Positions 49,185 to 57,955 of a DNA stretch of 64,000 bases are shown here, piece after piece. A program made the position numbers and the translations under genes. Within the stretch, counting starts at the first letter, position 1, and each line of letters starts with the position of its first letter. The notes under the pieces are model-generated. The model was given only the letters and a program-made list of their open reading frames with translations. It was not told the origin of the DNA and did not search any database. Source of the stretch: Pseudonocardia sp. DSM 110487 (GTDB lineage: Bacteria; Actinomycetota; Actinomycetes; Mycobacteriales; Pseudonocardiaceae). The stretch spans positions 372,001-436,000 of the forward strand of contig NZ_CP080521.1 in NCBI RefSeq assembly GCF_019468565.1. Reading direction: 5' to 3'.

Positions 49185-49216
49185 GAGTGGCACCGCCCAG
49201 CCGGGCGGTGCCACTC
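49185..49216 (+). terminator. intercistronic hairpin after the binding-protein gene
   Basis: GAGTGGCACCGCCC and GGGCGGTGCCACTC are perfect 14-bp arms around the loop AGCC, between the binding-protein stop and the first permease. Such hairpins act as partial terminators or 3' stabilisers so that the binding protein exceeds the membrane parts. Confidence 0.65.
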
Positions 49217-49246
49217 TCGGCGTCCTGGTTCGATGGAGGGGGGATG

Positions 49247-50251
49247 ATGCTGCGCTTCGTGGTGCGGCGCCTGCTGCAGGTGATCCCGACGCTCCTGCTG
49301 CTATCGATGCTCGTCTTTGCGTGGCTGCGGTCGCTGCCAGGTGGGCCGGCCACCGCACTCCTCGGCGACCGAGCCACCCCTGAGGGGATCGCGGAGCTCA
49401 ACCGCATGATGGGCCTCGACCAACCGATCTGGGTGCAGTACGGCCGGTTCCTCGGTCGCGTCGCCACCGGTGACTTCGGCACGTCCTCGATCACCGGGCA
49501 ACCGGTGATCGACGAGCTCGGTCGTGCCCTGCCGGCCACGATCGAGCTGTCGATCGCCGCCCTGGTGATCGCGGTCGGGCTCGGCATCCCGCTGGGCTAC
49601 GTCGCGGCGCGCTACCGCGGCCGGCCGCTCGACGTGGCCACGGTGATCGGCACGCTCGTCGGTGTGGCCGTGCCGGTGTTCTTCCTCGGCTACGTGTTGA
49701 AGGACGTGTTCGCCGTCGACCTCGGCTGGTTCCCGCCGTCGGGCCGCCAGTCGGTGGCGGTCGACGCCACCAACGTCACCGGTTTCGCGGTGCTCGACGG
49801 GTTCCTCACCCGTGAGTTCGACGCGAGCCTCGACGCGCTGAGTCACCTGGTGCTGCCGGCGCTGACACTGGCGACCATCCCGCTCGCGGTGATCGTGCGG
49901 ATCACCCGGGCGTCCGTGCTCGACGTGCTCGGCTCCGACTTCGTCCGCACGGCGAACTCGAAGGGCCTCGCGCCGGGCACCGTCCGCGGCCGGCACGTGC
50001 TGCGCAACGCGTTGCTGCCGGTCTCCACGACGATCGGGCTGCAGGTCGGTCTCCTGCTCGCCGGGGCTGTGCTCACCGAGCGGGTGTTCGTGTGGGGCGG
50101 CATCGGCACGCTGCTCGCCGACGCGATCACCCTGCGGGACTACCCGCGACTGCAAGCGGTGCTGCTGCTCGGCGCGCTGATCTACGTGCTGGTGAACCTG
50201 CTCGTCGACCTGTCCTACGCGATCATCGATCCCCGGGTGCGGTTGTCATGA
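49247..50251 (+). CDS. peptide ABC transporter permease, DppB type
   Basis: Inner-membrane permease (334 aa), six spans. Start LRFVVRRLLQVIPTLLLLSML is the DppB signature; YGRFLGRVATGDFGTS and the EAA-like region TANSKGLAPGTVRGRHVLRNALLPV contact the ATPase. GGAGG is 7 nt from the chosen ATG (an ATG one codon earlier is possible). Stop overlaps the next start (ATGA). Confidence 0.92.
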   Translation: MLRFVVRRLLQVIPTLLLLSMLVFAWLRSLPGGPATALLGDRATPEGIAELNRMMGLDQPIWVQYGRFLGRVATGDFGTSSITGQPVIDELGRALPATIELSIAALVIAVGLGIPLGYVAARYRGRPLDVATVIGTLVGVAVPVFFLGYVLKDVFAVDLGWFPPSGRQSVAVDATNVTGFAVLDGFLTREFDASLDALSHLVLPALTLATIPLAVIVRITRASVLDVLGSDFVRTANSKGLAPGTVRGRHVLRNALLPVSTTIGLQVGLLLAGAVLTERVFVWGGIGTLLADAITLRDYPRLQAVLLLGALIYVLVNLLVDLSYAIIDPRVRLS

Positions 50252-51171
50252 CGACCACGTGGCTAGAACGCCGCCGGAGCAGGATCGACGACATCGCGGG
50301 CGGGCGCAGCCTCAGCGCCGAGGCGTTCCGCCGGCTGCGCCGCGAGCCGGCCGCGATCGTCGGCGCGATCATCATCGGGATCTTCGTCGTGGTGGCCGCC
50401 TTCGCACCGCTGCTGGCACCGCACGATGCCACCGCGGCGTTCCCCCAGCTCCAGGAGGACCTGCGACCCGGCATGATCCCCGGACCGCAGGACGGATTCC
50501 CGCTGGGCAGCGATCAGCTCGGGCGGGACTTCCTCTCCCGGATGATCCTCGCGTCGCAGCAGACGCTGCTCGTCGGCGTGCTGGCCACCCTCATCGGGCT
50601 CGTGTTCGGCATCATGATCGGCACCGTGGCCGGCGCGTTCGGCGGCTGGGTGGACACCCTGCTCATGCGGATCACGGACGTGTTGCTGGCGATCCCGAGT
50701 CTGCTGCTCGCGATCTCGGTGGCGGCGCTCGCGGCGAGCCCGTCACAGACCACGGTGATCATCGCGGTGTCGATCGTGAGCGTGCCGATCTTCGCGCGTC
50801 TCCTGCGCGGGTCGATGCTCGCCCAGCGCCACAGCGACCACGTCGTGGCAGCCACCGCGCTGGGAGTCAAGCGGCCCGCGGTGGTGCTGCGCCACATGCT
50901 GCCGAACGCGATCGGCCCGGTGATCGTGCAGGCCACCCTCACCCTCGCCACCTCGATCCTGGACGCGGCGGCGCTGTCGTTCCTCGGCCTCGGTGACGCC
51001 GACCCCGGTCGCGCCGAGTGGGGGCTCATGCTCGCCCAGGCTCAGACCTACCTCGACGTGCGGCCCGCGCTCGCGTTCTATCCGGCGCTCGCGATCATCG
51101 TGGTCGCCCTCGGTTTCACGCTGCTCGGCGAGTCGCTGCGCGAGGCCATCGACCCGAAGGGGCGCCGATGA
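50248..51171 (+). CDS. peptide ABC transporter permease, DppC type
   Basis: Second permease (307 aa). A long N-terminal cytoplasmic helix (SAEAFRRLRREPAAIVGAI) precedes the first span; FPLGSDQLGRDFLSRMI is the OppC/DppC hallmark, and the EAA-type ATTALGVKRPAVVLRHMLPNA region (here VAATALGVKRPAV) is present. Coupled to both neighbours by ATGA overlaps. Confidence 0.92.
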   Translation: MTTTWLERRRSRIDDIAGGRSLSAEAFRRLRREPAAIVGAIIIGIFVVVAAFAPLLAPHDATAAFPQLQEDLRPGMIPGPQDGFPLGSDQLGRDFLSRMILASQQTLLVGVLATLIGLVFGIMIGTVAGAFGGWVDTLLMRITDVLLAIPSLLLAISVAALAASPSQTTVIIAVSIVSVPIFARLLRGSMLAQRHSDHVVAATALGVKRPAVVLRHMLPNAIGPVIVQATLTLATSILDAAALSFLGLGDADPGRAEWGLMLAQAQTYLDVRPALAFYPALAIIVVALGFTLLGESLREAIDPKGRR

Positions 51172-52196
51172 CGGCCGTGCACCGTGCAGACGACGCACGC
51201 GGCAGCACCGCGACGGCCGAGCCGCTGCTCTCGGTCCGCGACCTCCGCGTCACCTTCCAGCGCAAGGGCGAGCCGGAGACCGTGGCCGTCGACGGGGTCA
51301 GCTTCGACGTCGCGCCGGGGCAGGTTGTCGGCCTTGTCGGGGAGTCGGGCTGCGGCAAGTCCGTGACGTCGATGGCGATCATGCGGCTGCTCCCGGAACG
51401 CGGGGTGCGCGTGAGCGGCAGCGTCGTGATGGACGGCACCGATCTGCTGACGCTGTCCGAGCCGCAGATGCGGGAACGTCGCGGCCGCGACCTGTCGATG
51501 GTCTTCCAGGACCCGCTCACCTCGCTGAACCCTGTGATTCCCGTGGGGCTGCAGGTCACCGAGGTGCTGCGGCGCCACCGCGGGATGAGCAAGGCGGGGG
51601 CGCGCAAGGCCGCCGCCGAGCTGCTGGACCGGGTGGGGATCCCCGACCCGCGGCGGCGGCTCGACTCCTACCCCCATCAGCTCTCCGGCGGTATGCGACA
51701 GCGGGCGCTCATCGCGATCGCGCTGGCGTGCGGCCCCCGGCTGCTCATCGCGGACGAGCCGACCACCGCGCTCGACGTCACCATCCAGGCTCAGATCCTC
51801 GAGCTGCTGCGCGAGCTGGTGCGGGAGACGGGGGCCGCCCTCGTCATGATCACGCACGACCTGGGCGTCGTCGCCGGGTTGTGCGAGACGGTGAACGTGC
51901 TGTACGCGGGCCGGATCGTGGAGCGGGCCCAGCGCCACCGCCTTTTCAGCACGCCCCGCCATCCGTACACGCACGGCCTGCTCCGGTCGATCCCGCGCCT
52001 GGACAGCCCGCAGGGGGAGGAGCTGCCGGCGATCCGGGGATCGGTGGTCGACAACGTGCCATGGGAGCACGCGTGCGCGTTTGCACCACGTTGCCCTCGA
52101 TCGCTGGAGCGCTGCCTCGAGGTCACGCCGCTCGGTGAGACGTCCGGCGGGCGGTTGCTGCGCTGCCACAACCCGGTGCCGGCGAGCGCGGAGTGA
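51168..52196 (+). CDS. peptide ABC transporter ATP-binding protein, DppD type
   Basis: ATPase (342 aa). Walker A GESGCGKSV, signature LSGGMRQRALIAIALA, Walker B LLIADEPTTALDVT, switch ITHDLG. The C-terminal oligopeptide-transporter extension has Cys residues (HACAFAPRCPRSLERC, LLRCHNP) placed like the [4Fe-4S] ligands of DppD. Coupled to the next ATPase gene by a four-base overlap. Confidence 0.93.
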   Translation: MTAVHRADDARGSTATAEPLLSVRDLRVTFQRKGEPETVAVDGVSFDVAPGQVVGLVGESGCGKSVTSMAIMRLLPERGVRVSGSVVMDGTDLLTLSEPQMRERRGRDLSMVFQDPLTSLNPVIPVGLQVTEVLRRHRGMSKAGARKAAAELLDRVGIPDPRRRLDSYPHQLSGGMRQRALIAIALACGPRLLIADEPTTALDVTIQAQILELLRELVRETGAALVMITHDLGVVAGLCETVNVLYAGRIVERAQRHRLFSTPRHPYTHGLLRSIPRLDSPQGEELPAIRGSVVDNVPWEHACAFAPRCPRSLERCLEVTPLGETSGGRLLRCHNPVPASAE

Positions 52197-53326
52197 GCGA
52201 CATGGCCGAACGATCGAACGGCGCCCTGCTGGACGTGCGGGACCTCGCCGTGCACTTCCCGATCAAGCGAGGCGTGGTGCTCGACCGCACCATCGGGCAC
52301 GTCTATGCCGTGGACGGGGTCTCGCTGCAGATCCGCGGCGGCGAGACGTACGGGCTCGTCGGCGAGTCCGGCTGTGGCAAGTCGACGCTCGGTCGGGCGA
52401 TCATGCGCCTCGTCGACCCGACGGAGGGGACGGTCGAGTTCGACGGGGTCGACGTCGCGAAGCTCACCGGTGAGCGGCTGCGCACCATGCGCCGACGCTT
52501 CCAGATGGTGTTCCAGGACCCGATGTCCAGCCTGGATCCGCGCCAGTCGGTGGAGTCGATGCTGCTCGAGGGCATCAAGGCACACGGCCTGTCCCATGGG
52601 CCGGAGGCGGACGGCGCTCGGCTGCGGGAGCTCGTCGACTCCGTCGGGCTCCCGGCAGCGGCGCTGCGCCGCTACCCGCACGAGTTCTCCGGCGGGCAGC
52701 GTCAGCGCCTCGGAATCGCCCGCGCCCTGTCCGTCGAGCCGGACATGATCGTGGCCGACGAACCGGTCTCGGCACTCGACGTGTCGGTGCAGGCCCAGGT
52801 GCTGAACCTGCTCGGCAGGCTGCAGGACGAGCTCGGGCTGACCTACCTCGTGATCGCCCACGACCTCGCGGTTGTCCGGCACGTCAGCGACCGGATCGGG
52901 GTCATGTACCTCGGCGGGATCGTCGAGGAGGCGTCGTCGCAGGCGCTCTACGACGACCCGCAGCACCCGTACACGAAGGCGCTGCTGTCGGCGATCCCGG
53001 TGCCGGACCCCGAGCTGGAGGACCGCCGCGAGCGCATCTTGCTCACCGGCGACCTCCCTTCCCCGGCGGCCCCGCCACGCGGCTGCCGGTTCCACACCCG
53101 CTGCCCGTGGCGGCAGCCGACGCGCTGCGACTCCGAACGCCCCGAGCTCCGGGTGATCCCCGGAGCCCCCGCCGGCCACCGCGTGGCCTGCCACTGGGCC
53201 GAGGAGATCCGCGGCGGCGCGCTGCAACCGCACCAGGTGGAGCCGCCCGCGGCGGCCGATGACGTGCTCGGGCCCGGCGTTGTGCCCGAGCACCCCGGCT
53301 CGGTGACGGAGATACTGGGCCGCTGA
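52193..53326 (+). CDS. peptide ABC transporter ATP-binding protein, DppF type
   Basis: Second ATPase (377 aa). Walker A GESGCGKST, signature FSGGQRQRLGIARAL, Walker B MIVADEPVSALDVS, switch IAHDLAVV. C-terminal Cys set RFHTRCPWRQPTRCDSE and RVACHW again resembles the family iron-sulfur site. A tail of about 40 residues after it is longer than usual. Last gene of the operon, followed by a long hairpin. Confidence 0.93.
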   Translation: MSDMAERSNGALLDVRDLAVHFPIKRGVVLDRTIGHVYAVDGVSLQIRGGETYGLVGESGCGKSTLGRAIMRLVDPTEGTVEFDGVDVAKLTGERLRTMRRRFQMVFQDPMSSLDPRQSVESMLLEGIKAHGLSHGPEADGARLRELVDSVGLPAAALRRYPHEFSGGQRQRLGIARALSVEPDMIVADEPVSALDVSVQAQVLNLLGRLQDELGLTYLVIAHDLAVVRHVSDRIGVMYLGGIVEEASSQALYDDPQHPYTKALLSAIPVPDPELEDRRERILLTGDLPSPAAPPRGCRFHTRCPWRQPTRCDSERPELRVIPGAPAGHRVACHWAEEIRGGALQPHQVEPPAAADDVLGPGVVPEHPGSVTEILGR

Positions 53327-53327
53327 C

Positions 53328-53373
53328 CTCGTGAGTGGATACGCGCGCCATGGCACGCGTATCCACTCACGAG
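53328..53373. terminator. 46-bp near-perfect palindrome, bidirectional terminator
   Basis: CTCGTGAGTGGATACGCG and CGCGTATCCACTCACGAG are perfect 18-bp arms, and the centre GCCATGGC is also palindromic, so only one mismatch interrupts 23 pairs. It lies between convergent dppF-type and leuA genes. A sequence with the same outer arms (CGTGAGTG...CACTCACG) follows asd at 61230. Confidence 0.8.
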
Positions 53374-53381
53374 GGGAGCCG

Positions 53382-55178
53382 TCAGCGCATGGCGCGGTTG
53401 ATCGCCGAGACGACCGCCTTGAGCGATGCGCTCACGATCGAGCCGTTGATGCCCACGCCCCACAGCACCGTGCCTTCCACCGCGCACTCGACGTAGGCGG
53501 CGGCCCTGGCGTCGTCGCCGGCGGACATGGCGTGCTCGTGGTAGTCGAGCACCCGCACGTCGAACCCGATGCCCGCCAGCGCGTCGACGAACGCGGCGAT
53601 CGGGCCGTTGCCGCTGCCGGCGATCTCGTGCAGGTCGTTCTCGACGCGGACGGTCGCGACGATCTCGTCGTTGCCCTCGCCGTCGCTCGTGATGCGGTGG
53701 CGGATCAGCTTGAGCGGGGTGACGCGGTCGAGGTACTCCGACTCGAAGACGTCGCGCATCTCCTTCGGGGAGATCTCGCCGCCCTCGGTGTCGGTGACCT
53801 CCTGGATCACCCGCGAGAACTCCATCTGCAGCCGCCGCGGCAGGTCGAGCTGGTGTTCGGCCTTCATGATGTAGGCGACGCCGCCCTTGCCGGACTGCGA
53901 GTTCACCCGGATCACGGCCTCGTAGGTGCGCCCGATGTCCTTGGGGTCCACCGGCAGGTACGGCACCTCCCAGCGGAAGTCGTCGACCTCGACGCCTGCC
54001 TCGGCCGCGTCGGCCTGCATGGCCTGGAAGCCCTTGTTGATCGCGTCCTGGTGGCTGCCGGAGAACGCGGTGTAGACCAGGTCGCCGCCCCACGGGTGGC
54101 GCTCGGCGACGGGCAGCTGGTTGCAGTACTCGACGGTGCGGCGGATCTCGTCGATGTCGGAGAAGTCGATCTGCGGGTCGACGCCCTGGGTGAACAGGTT
54201 CATCCCGAGCGTGACCAGGTCGACGTTGCCTGTGCGCTCGCCGTTGCCGAACAGGCAGCCTTCGATGCGGTCGGCGCCTGCCTGGAAGCCCAGCTCGGCT
54301 GCGGCGACACCGGTGCCGCGGTCGTTGTGCGGGTGCAGCGACAGCACCACGGCGTCGCGGCGGGCCAGGTGCCGGTGCATCCACTCGATCGAGTCGGCGT
54401 AGACGTTCGGGGTGGCCATCTCGACGGTCGCGGGCAGGTTGACGATCATCGGCGACTCGGGGGTTGGCTGCCAGATCGCGCTCACGGCGTTGCAGACGTC
54501 CACGGCGTACTCGAGCTCGGTGCCGGTGTAGGACTCGGGGGAGTACTCGAAGCGCCAGTCGGTGTGCGGGTATTTCTCGGAGAACCGCAGCACGTCCTCC
54601 GCGCCGTCGGTCGCGATCTTCGAGATGCCCTGGCGGTCGGACCGGAAGACGACGCGGCGCTGCAGGATCGACGTCGAGTTGTAGAGGTGGACGATCGCGC
54701 GCGGGGCGCCCTCGCAGGCCTCGTAGGTGCGCTCGATCAGCTCGGGGCGCGCCTGGGTGAGCACCTGGATCGTGACGTCGTCCGGGATCAGGTCCTGCTC
54801 GATGATCTCGCGGACGAAGTCGAAGTCGGTCTGGCTCGCCGCCGGGAACCCGACCTCGATCTCCTTGTAGCCCATCCGCACCAGCAGGTCGAACATGCGG
54901 CGTTTGCGGGCCGGGCTCATCGGGTCGATCAGGGCCTGGTTGCCGTCGCGCAGGTCGACGGCGCACCACAGCGGTGCCTTCGTGATCCGCGTGTCCGGCC
55001 AGGTGCGGTCGGGCAGCGATACCGGCTCCACCAGCTCGTGGAAAGACCGGTACCGGTGCACCGGCAGATGGGACCCGCGCTGCGGGTTCCAGGCCGGCTG
55101 ATCATCCGGAACCGGACGATCGGGCGTGCGCAGGCGGCTGGCGGACGACGACGTGTAGGCGTCGGGGGACGTGGTCAT
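53382..55178 (-). CDS. leuA: 2-isopropylmalate synthase
   Basis: First committed enzyme of leucine synthesis (598 aa), joining acetyl-CoA and 2-oxoisovalerate. DRE-TIM barrel: AVDLRDGNQALIDPM and metal HxH in SLHPHNDRGTG; GNGERTGNVDL; C-terminal LeuA regulatory domain (HEIAGSGNGPIAAFVDAL) for leucine feedback. The long N-terminal extension (about 50 residues) is the actinobacterial type. AGGAG lies 9 nt before the ATG. Controlled by the leader region just upstream. Confidence 0.97.
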   Translation of the reverse strand: MTTSPDAYTSSSASRLRTPDRPVPDDQPAWNPQRGSHLPVHRYRSFHELVEPVSLPDRTWPDTRITKAPLWCAVDLRDGNQALIDPMSPARKRRMFDLLVRMGYKEIEVGFPAASQTDFDFVREIIEQDLIPDDVTIQVLTQARPELIERTYEACEGAPRAIVHLYNSTSILQRRVVFRSDRQGISKIATDGAEDVLRFSEKYPHTDWRFEYSPESYTGTELEYAVDVCNAVSAIWQPTPESPMIVNLPATVEMATPNVYADSIEWMHRHLARRDAVVLSLHPHNDRGTGVAAAELGFQAGADRIEGCLFGNGERTGNVDLVTLGMNLFTQGVDPQIDFSDIDEIRRTVEYCNQLPVAERHPWGGDLVYTAFSGSHQDAINKGFQAMQADAAEAGVEVDDFRWEVPYLPVDPKDIGRTYEAVIRVNSQSGKGGVAYIMKAEHQLDLPRRLQMEFSRVIQEVTDTEGGEISPKEMRDVFESEYLDRVTPLKLIRHRITSDGEGNDEIVATVRVENDLHEIAGSGNGPIAAFVDALAGIGFDVRVLDYHEHAMSAGDDARAAAYVECAVEGTVLWGVGINGSIVSASLKAVVSAINRAMR

Positions 55179-55200
55179 CGGGGTGCTCCTGGGAGATGGG

Positions 55201-55250
55201 CCGATCTTTCAAGACCGGCGCACGCCACAACCCGCGACGAGGGGCCGGTC
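55201..55250 (-). promoter_or_regulatory. leuA attenuator: mutually exclusive stems
   Basis: Minus-strand order: GACCGGC (55244-55250), then GCCGGTC (55213-55219) which can pair with it, then AAGATCGG (55201-55208) which can pair instead with CCGGTCTT (55211-55218). The middle segment cannot be in both stems. The first stem lies just after the leader stop, so ribosome position on Leu codons can set the choice. A conserved leuA leader with a pseudoknot (LEU element) is known in Actinobacteria. Confidence 0.7.
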
Positions 55251-55252
55251 GG

Positions 55253-55291
55253 TCAGACCCCGCCGCGGCGGCGAAGGAGCAGGCGTGCCAC
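55253..55291 (-). CDS. leuA leader peptide (MARLLLRRRGGV)
   Basis: Twelve codons with three consecutive Leu codons (CTG CTC CTT) followed by three Arg codons. CTT is rare in this GC-rich genome and would sharpen sensing of leucine supply. It ends 3 nt before the first attenuator stem, about 75 nt before leuA. GTG start with a weak GGGG upstream. Confidence 0.7.
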   Translation of the reverse strand: MARLLLRRRGGV

Positions 55292-55458
55292 GTCCCCGAG
55301 AGTAGCCCCGGGGAGGGGGAGTTCCGCAACCCGCCCCTCCGCGGGGTGCCCGACGGGCACCACGATCCAGCGTCACCCGATCGGGTAATACCAGTGGGTA
55401 GCGCACCTCGGCGGGGGCCGTGGGAGCATGGCGTACAACGAGCCCGGGGAGGTCTCCA

Positions 55459-55761
55459 GTGGCAGTGGGGAGCACGGCACGGCGGGGCATCGACGCCCTC
55501 GGCAACGTGCTGCGGATCGTCGGCATGCTGATCGTCACCGTTCTCGTGGTGCACATCGTGCTCACGCTGCTCGGCGCCAACCCGGAGAACGGGCTGACTC
55601 AGCTGATCCGCGACGCCGCCGACACGTTCAACCTCGGTCTGAGCGACCTGTTCCTGCCCCAGGACCCGCGCCTGGCCGTGGTGCTGAACTACGGAACCGC
55701 GGCGCTGATCTGGTTCGCGATCACCACGGTCGTGGTGCGCCTGGTGCGACGCGTCCCCTGA
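55459..55761 (+). CDS. small two-span membrane protein
   Basis: A 100-residue protein with spans at VLRIVGMLIVTVLVVHIVLTL and AALIWFAITTVVVRLV, separated by a loop containing NPENGLTQLIRDAADTFNLGL. This loop plan is shared by a small actinobacterial membrane family without known function. GGGGAGGT is 5 nt before the GTG. It is convergent with the next gene, three bases apart. Confidence 0.7.
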   Translation: MAVGSTARRGIDALGNVLRIVGMLIVTVLVVHIVLTLLGANPENGLTQLIRDAADTFNLGLSDLFLPQDPRLAVVLNYGTAALIWFAITTVVVRLVRRVP

Positions 55762-55764
55762 CCC

Positions 55765-57897
55765 TCATGCGGCACCCGTGAGCCGCGCCGCGAGCGCGGC
55801 CACGTCGACCCGTGTGCCCGGCCATTGCTCTCCGGGCGGTGTGGGCGCCCGGCGCACCGGCGTGCGGGTGACCACGGTGGTACCGGTGGTGTCCTGCTCC
55901 ACCGGCGAGTAGCCGGCAGACCGCAGCGCTTCCAGCACCTCGGCCACGGGGCGATCGCTGACCAGGACGGTGTCGGCCAGCGGTTGCAGCCGTAGCGGGG
56001 CCAGCGTGCGCTGCGCCGCGAGCTCTGCGCCCAGCGCGGCGTCGGCAACGCGGACGCAGGTGGTGACCGCGCGCACCTGGACCTGTCCGTGCTGGCGGGC
56101 GACGTCGCGGACGAGGTATTCGAGGGGCTGCGGGATCGGGTGGTCGGCGGCCGCGGCGAGCGCGGCCAACAGTCCGTCGGCCGTGTGGCCGGCGTCGAGG
56201 GCCCGCCGCACGCTTGCCGCCGTGAACCTCCAGACCGACGTGACGTCGCGGCGCTCGGCGTCGGCGGCCACGTCGAGCAGCCGCATGAGTGGGGCGGCCG
56301 CGATGCCGGTGACGAGTGCGGTGAGGTCGGGCAGGAACGTCGCGGTGCCGGTGGGTGCGGGCAGCGCGTCGGCGATGGCGCGCCGCAGCACGCTGTGGGG
56401 CTGGTCGGCGCGTACGGCCGTGAGCAGGTGGTGTCCGAGCGGGGTGAGTGCTCCCGTCGCGACCAGGCCGAGCACCTCGGCCTCGGAGAGGGTGGCGTGC
56501 AGCCGGGCGGCGTCGTCGGGGAACTCGCGGTCCATCGGCGCGCGGTGGGCGAGCAGCTCGCGCAGCGTGTCGAGGTCGACGAGACCCCTGTAATCGCCCA
56601 GCGTCGCCAGCGCGGCGAGCGCACCCGAGCGCATCCGCTGGTGTTCCGGGTGCCCGTAGGCGCGCACGAGGGCGGGAGCGGGCCGGCCGGACTCGTCGAC
56701 GCGCAGGCTGGGCACCATCGGCAGTCCCCACCACGCGAGCAGGAGCCGGGCGTAGGCGTCGGCCGGTTCGGCGGCGAGCCACTCGTCGACCGCCTCGGTG
56801 GGCAGCGCGACACCGACGGGCGGCTGGTACCCACGGCGCGGCGTGATGCGCCCTTCGCCCTCGCGAGCGAGCGCGACAAGGCCCGCCGCGGCGGCGGTCT
56901 CCAACCCGAGCCGGACGCTCGTGATGTCGGAACCCAGCTCCTTGGCCGCCCGCCGCAGCTCGCGGACGCCGATGCCACCACCCTGCACGGTGGTGAGCGG
57001 GCTGTCGCCCAGCAGCGTGACGAGCGCACGGATCGCATCCAGTGCCGCGAGTGCGGCATGCTCGCTCGAAGCGCGCAGCTGCCCCGGGTCGACGGACGCG
57101 GTGGCCGCGTGGGGCGGATGGGGGTCGAAGGGCGCGTGGTAGCCCGGCCCTCGTACGGCGAGCGCGACCTCTCGCGGCATCTCGGCGATACCCCACTCCG
57201 TGGGCGCCACCCAGCCCTGCAGCGCGATCTGGTGGCCCACGTGGTGGGGCTCGACGGACTCGCCGGGCTCGGGGAACCGCACCCCAGAGCGCCGGGGCCC
57301 GTGCCATGCGAGCTGTCGCACGGCCTCCGCGACCGCGGGATCGGCCCTGGACAGCCGGTCCGCGACCGCGGCGGGGTCGGTGAGGATGGCCACGACGGCG
57401 TCGATCCCCGCCCGCCCCAGACCGTGCACGCCGTGCTGGACGCCGATGCGATCGAGCTGCTCCGTGGCGAGCCGGCCGTAGAGCTTGCGCGCCGGACGGC
57501 CGAGGCCGAGCGGATCCGGCGTGATCGCTCCCCAGCCGCCGACCTGCCGAATCCGCCCGTGCAGTGGCCACACGAGCGCCATCGAGGTGAGCTCCGCGAC
57601 CGCGGCGTCGACGGCGGCCACGAGCGGGGCATCCGCGGCGCCGAGCAGGCCGTGCAGCTCATCGCGCGTCGCGGTGCCACCGAGCGCCAGCAGCGCCTCG
57701 GCGACCTGCAGCGCGGGCTTGGAGAGCTCCAGCAGCGCGCGGTTGACCGACGCCTGGGCCGCCAGCCGATCGGACAGCATGGCGAGATCCGTGGGCGCCG
57801 GGTGGCGCAGCACATCGGGCCGGGCGCGCAGGATGGCCTCCAGCTCCGCTGTGCTCAGCGTGGCGAGCCACGCTCCCAGCCCGGCCGACCGGCTCAT
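55765..57897 (-). CDS. helicase-associated domain protein (XPB-partner type)
   Basis: A large 710-residue protein of the actinobacterial helicase-associated (XPB/Ssl2-like) family; in Mycobacterium the related gene lies next to an XPB helicase, which is absent from this window. There are no Walker or helicase motifs. Visible features are an N-terminal helical region (LGAWLATLSTAELEAILRARP), winged-helix-like repeats and a C-terminal domain ending QVQVRAVTTCVRVADAAL, VEVLEALRSAGYSPV-like and DTTGTTVVTR. Suggested role in DNA repair or transcription-coupled processes; inference only. Confidence 0.75.
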   Translation of the reverse strand: MSRSAGLGAWLATLSTAELEAILRARPDVLRHPAPTDLAMLSDRLAAQASVNRALLELSKPALQVAEALLALGGTATRDELHGLLGAADAPLVAAVDAAVAELTSMALVWPLHGRIRQVGGWGAITPDPLGLGRPARKLYGRLATEQLDRIGVQHGVHGLGRAGIDAVVAILTDPAAVADRLSRADPAVAEAVRQLAWHGPRRSGVRFPEPGESVEPHHVGHQIALQGWVAPTEWGIAEMPREVALAVRGPGYHAPFDPHPPHAATASVDPGQLRASSEHAALAALDAIRALVTLLGDSPLTTVQGGGIGVRELRRAAKELGSDITSVRLGLETAAAAGLVALAREGEGRITPRRGYQPPVGVALPTEAVDEWLAAEPADAYARLLLAWWGLPMVPSLRVDESGRPAPALVRAYGHPEHQRMRSGALAALATLGDYRGLVDLDTLRELLAHRAPMDREFPDDAARLHATLSEAEVLGLVATGALTPLGHHLLTAVRADQPHSVLRRAIADALPAPTGTATFLPDLTALVTGIAAAPLMRLLDVAADAERRDVTSVWRFTAASVRRALDAGHTADGLLAALAAAADHPIPQPLEYLVRDVARQHGQVQVRAVTTCVRVADAALGAELAAQRTLAPLRLQPLADTVLVSDRPVAEVLEALRSAGYSPVEQDTTGTTVVTRTPVRRAPTPPGEQWPGTRVDVAALAARLTGAA

Positions 57898-57955
57898 GAA
57901 CAGCAGGGTAGGCCGGTGCACCGACAGGCTGGAGCACTAGCACTAGCGTGCGGCC

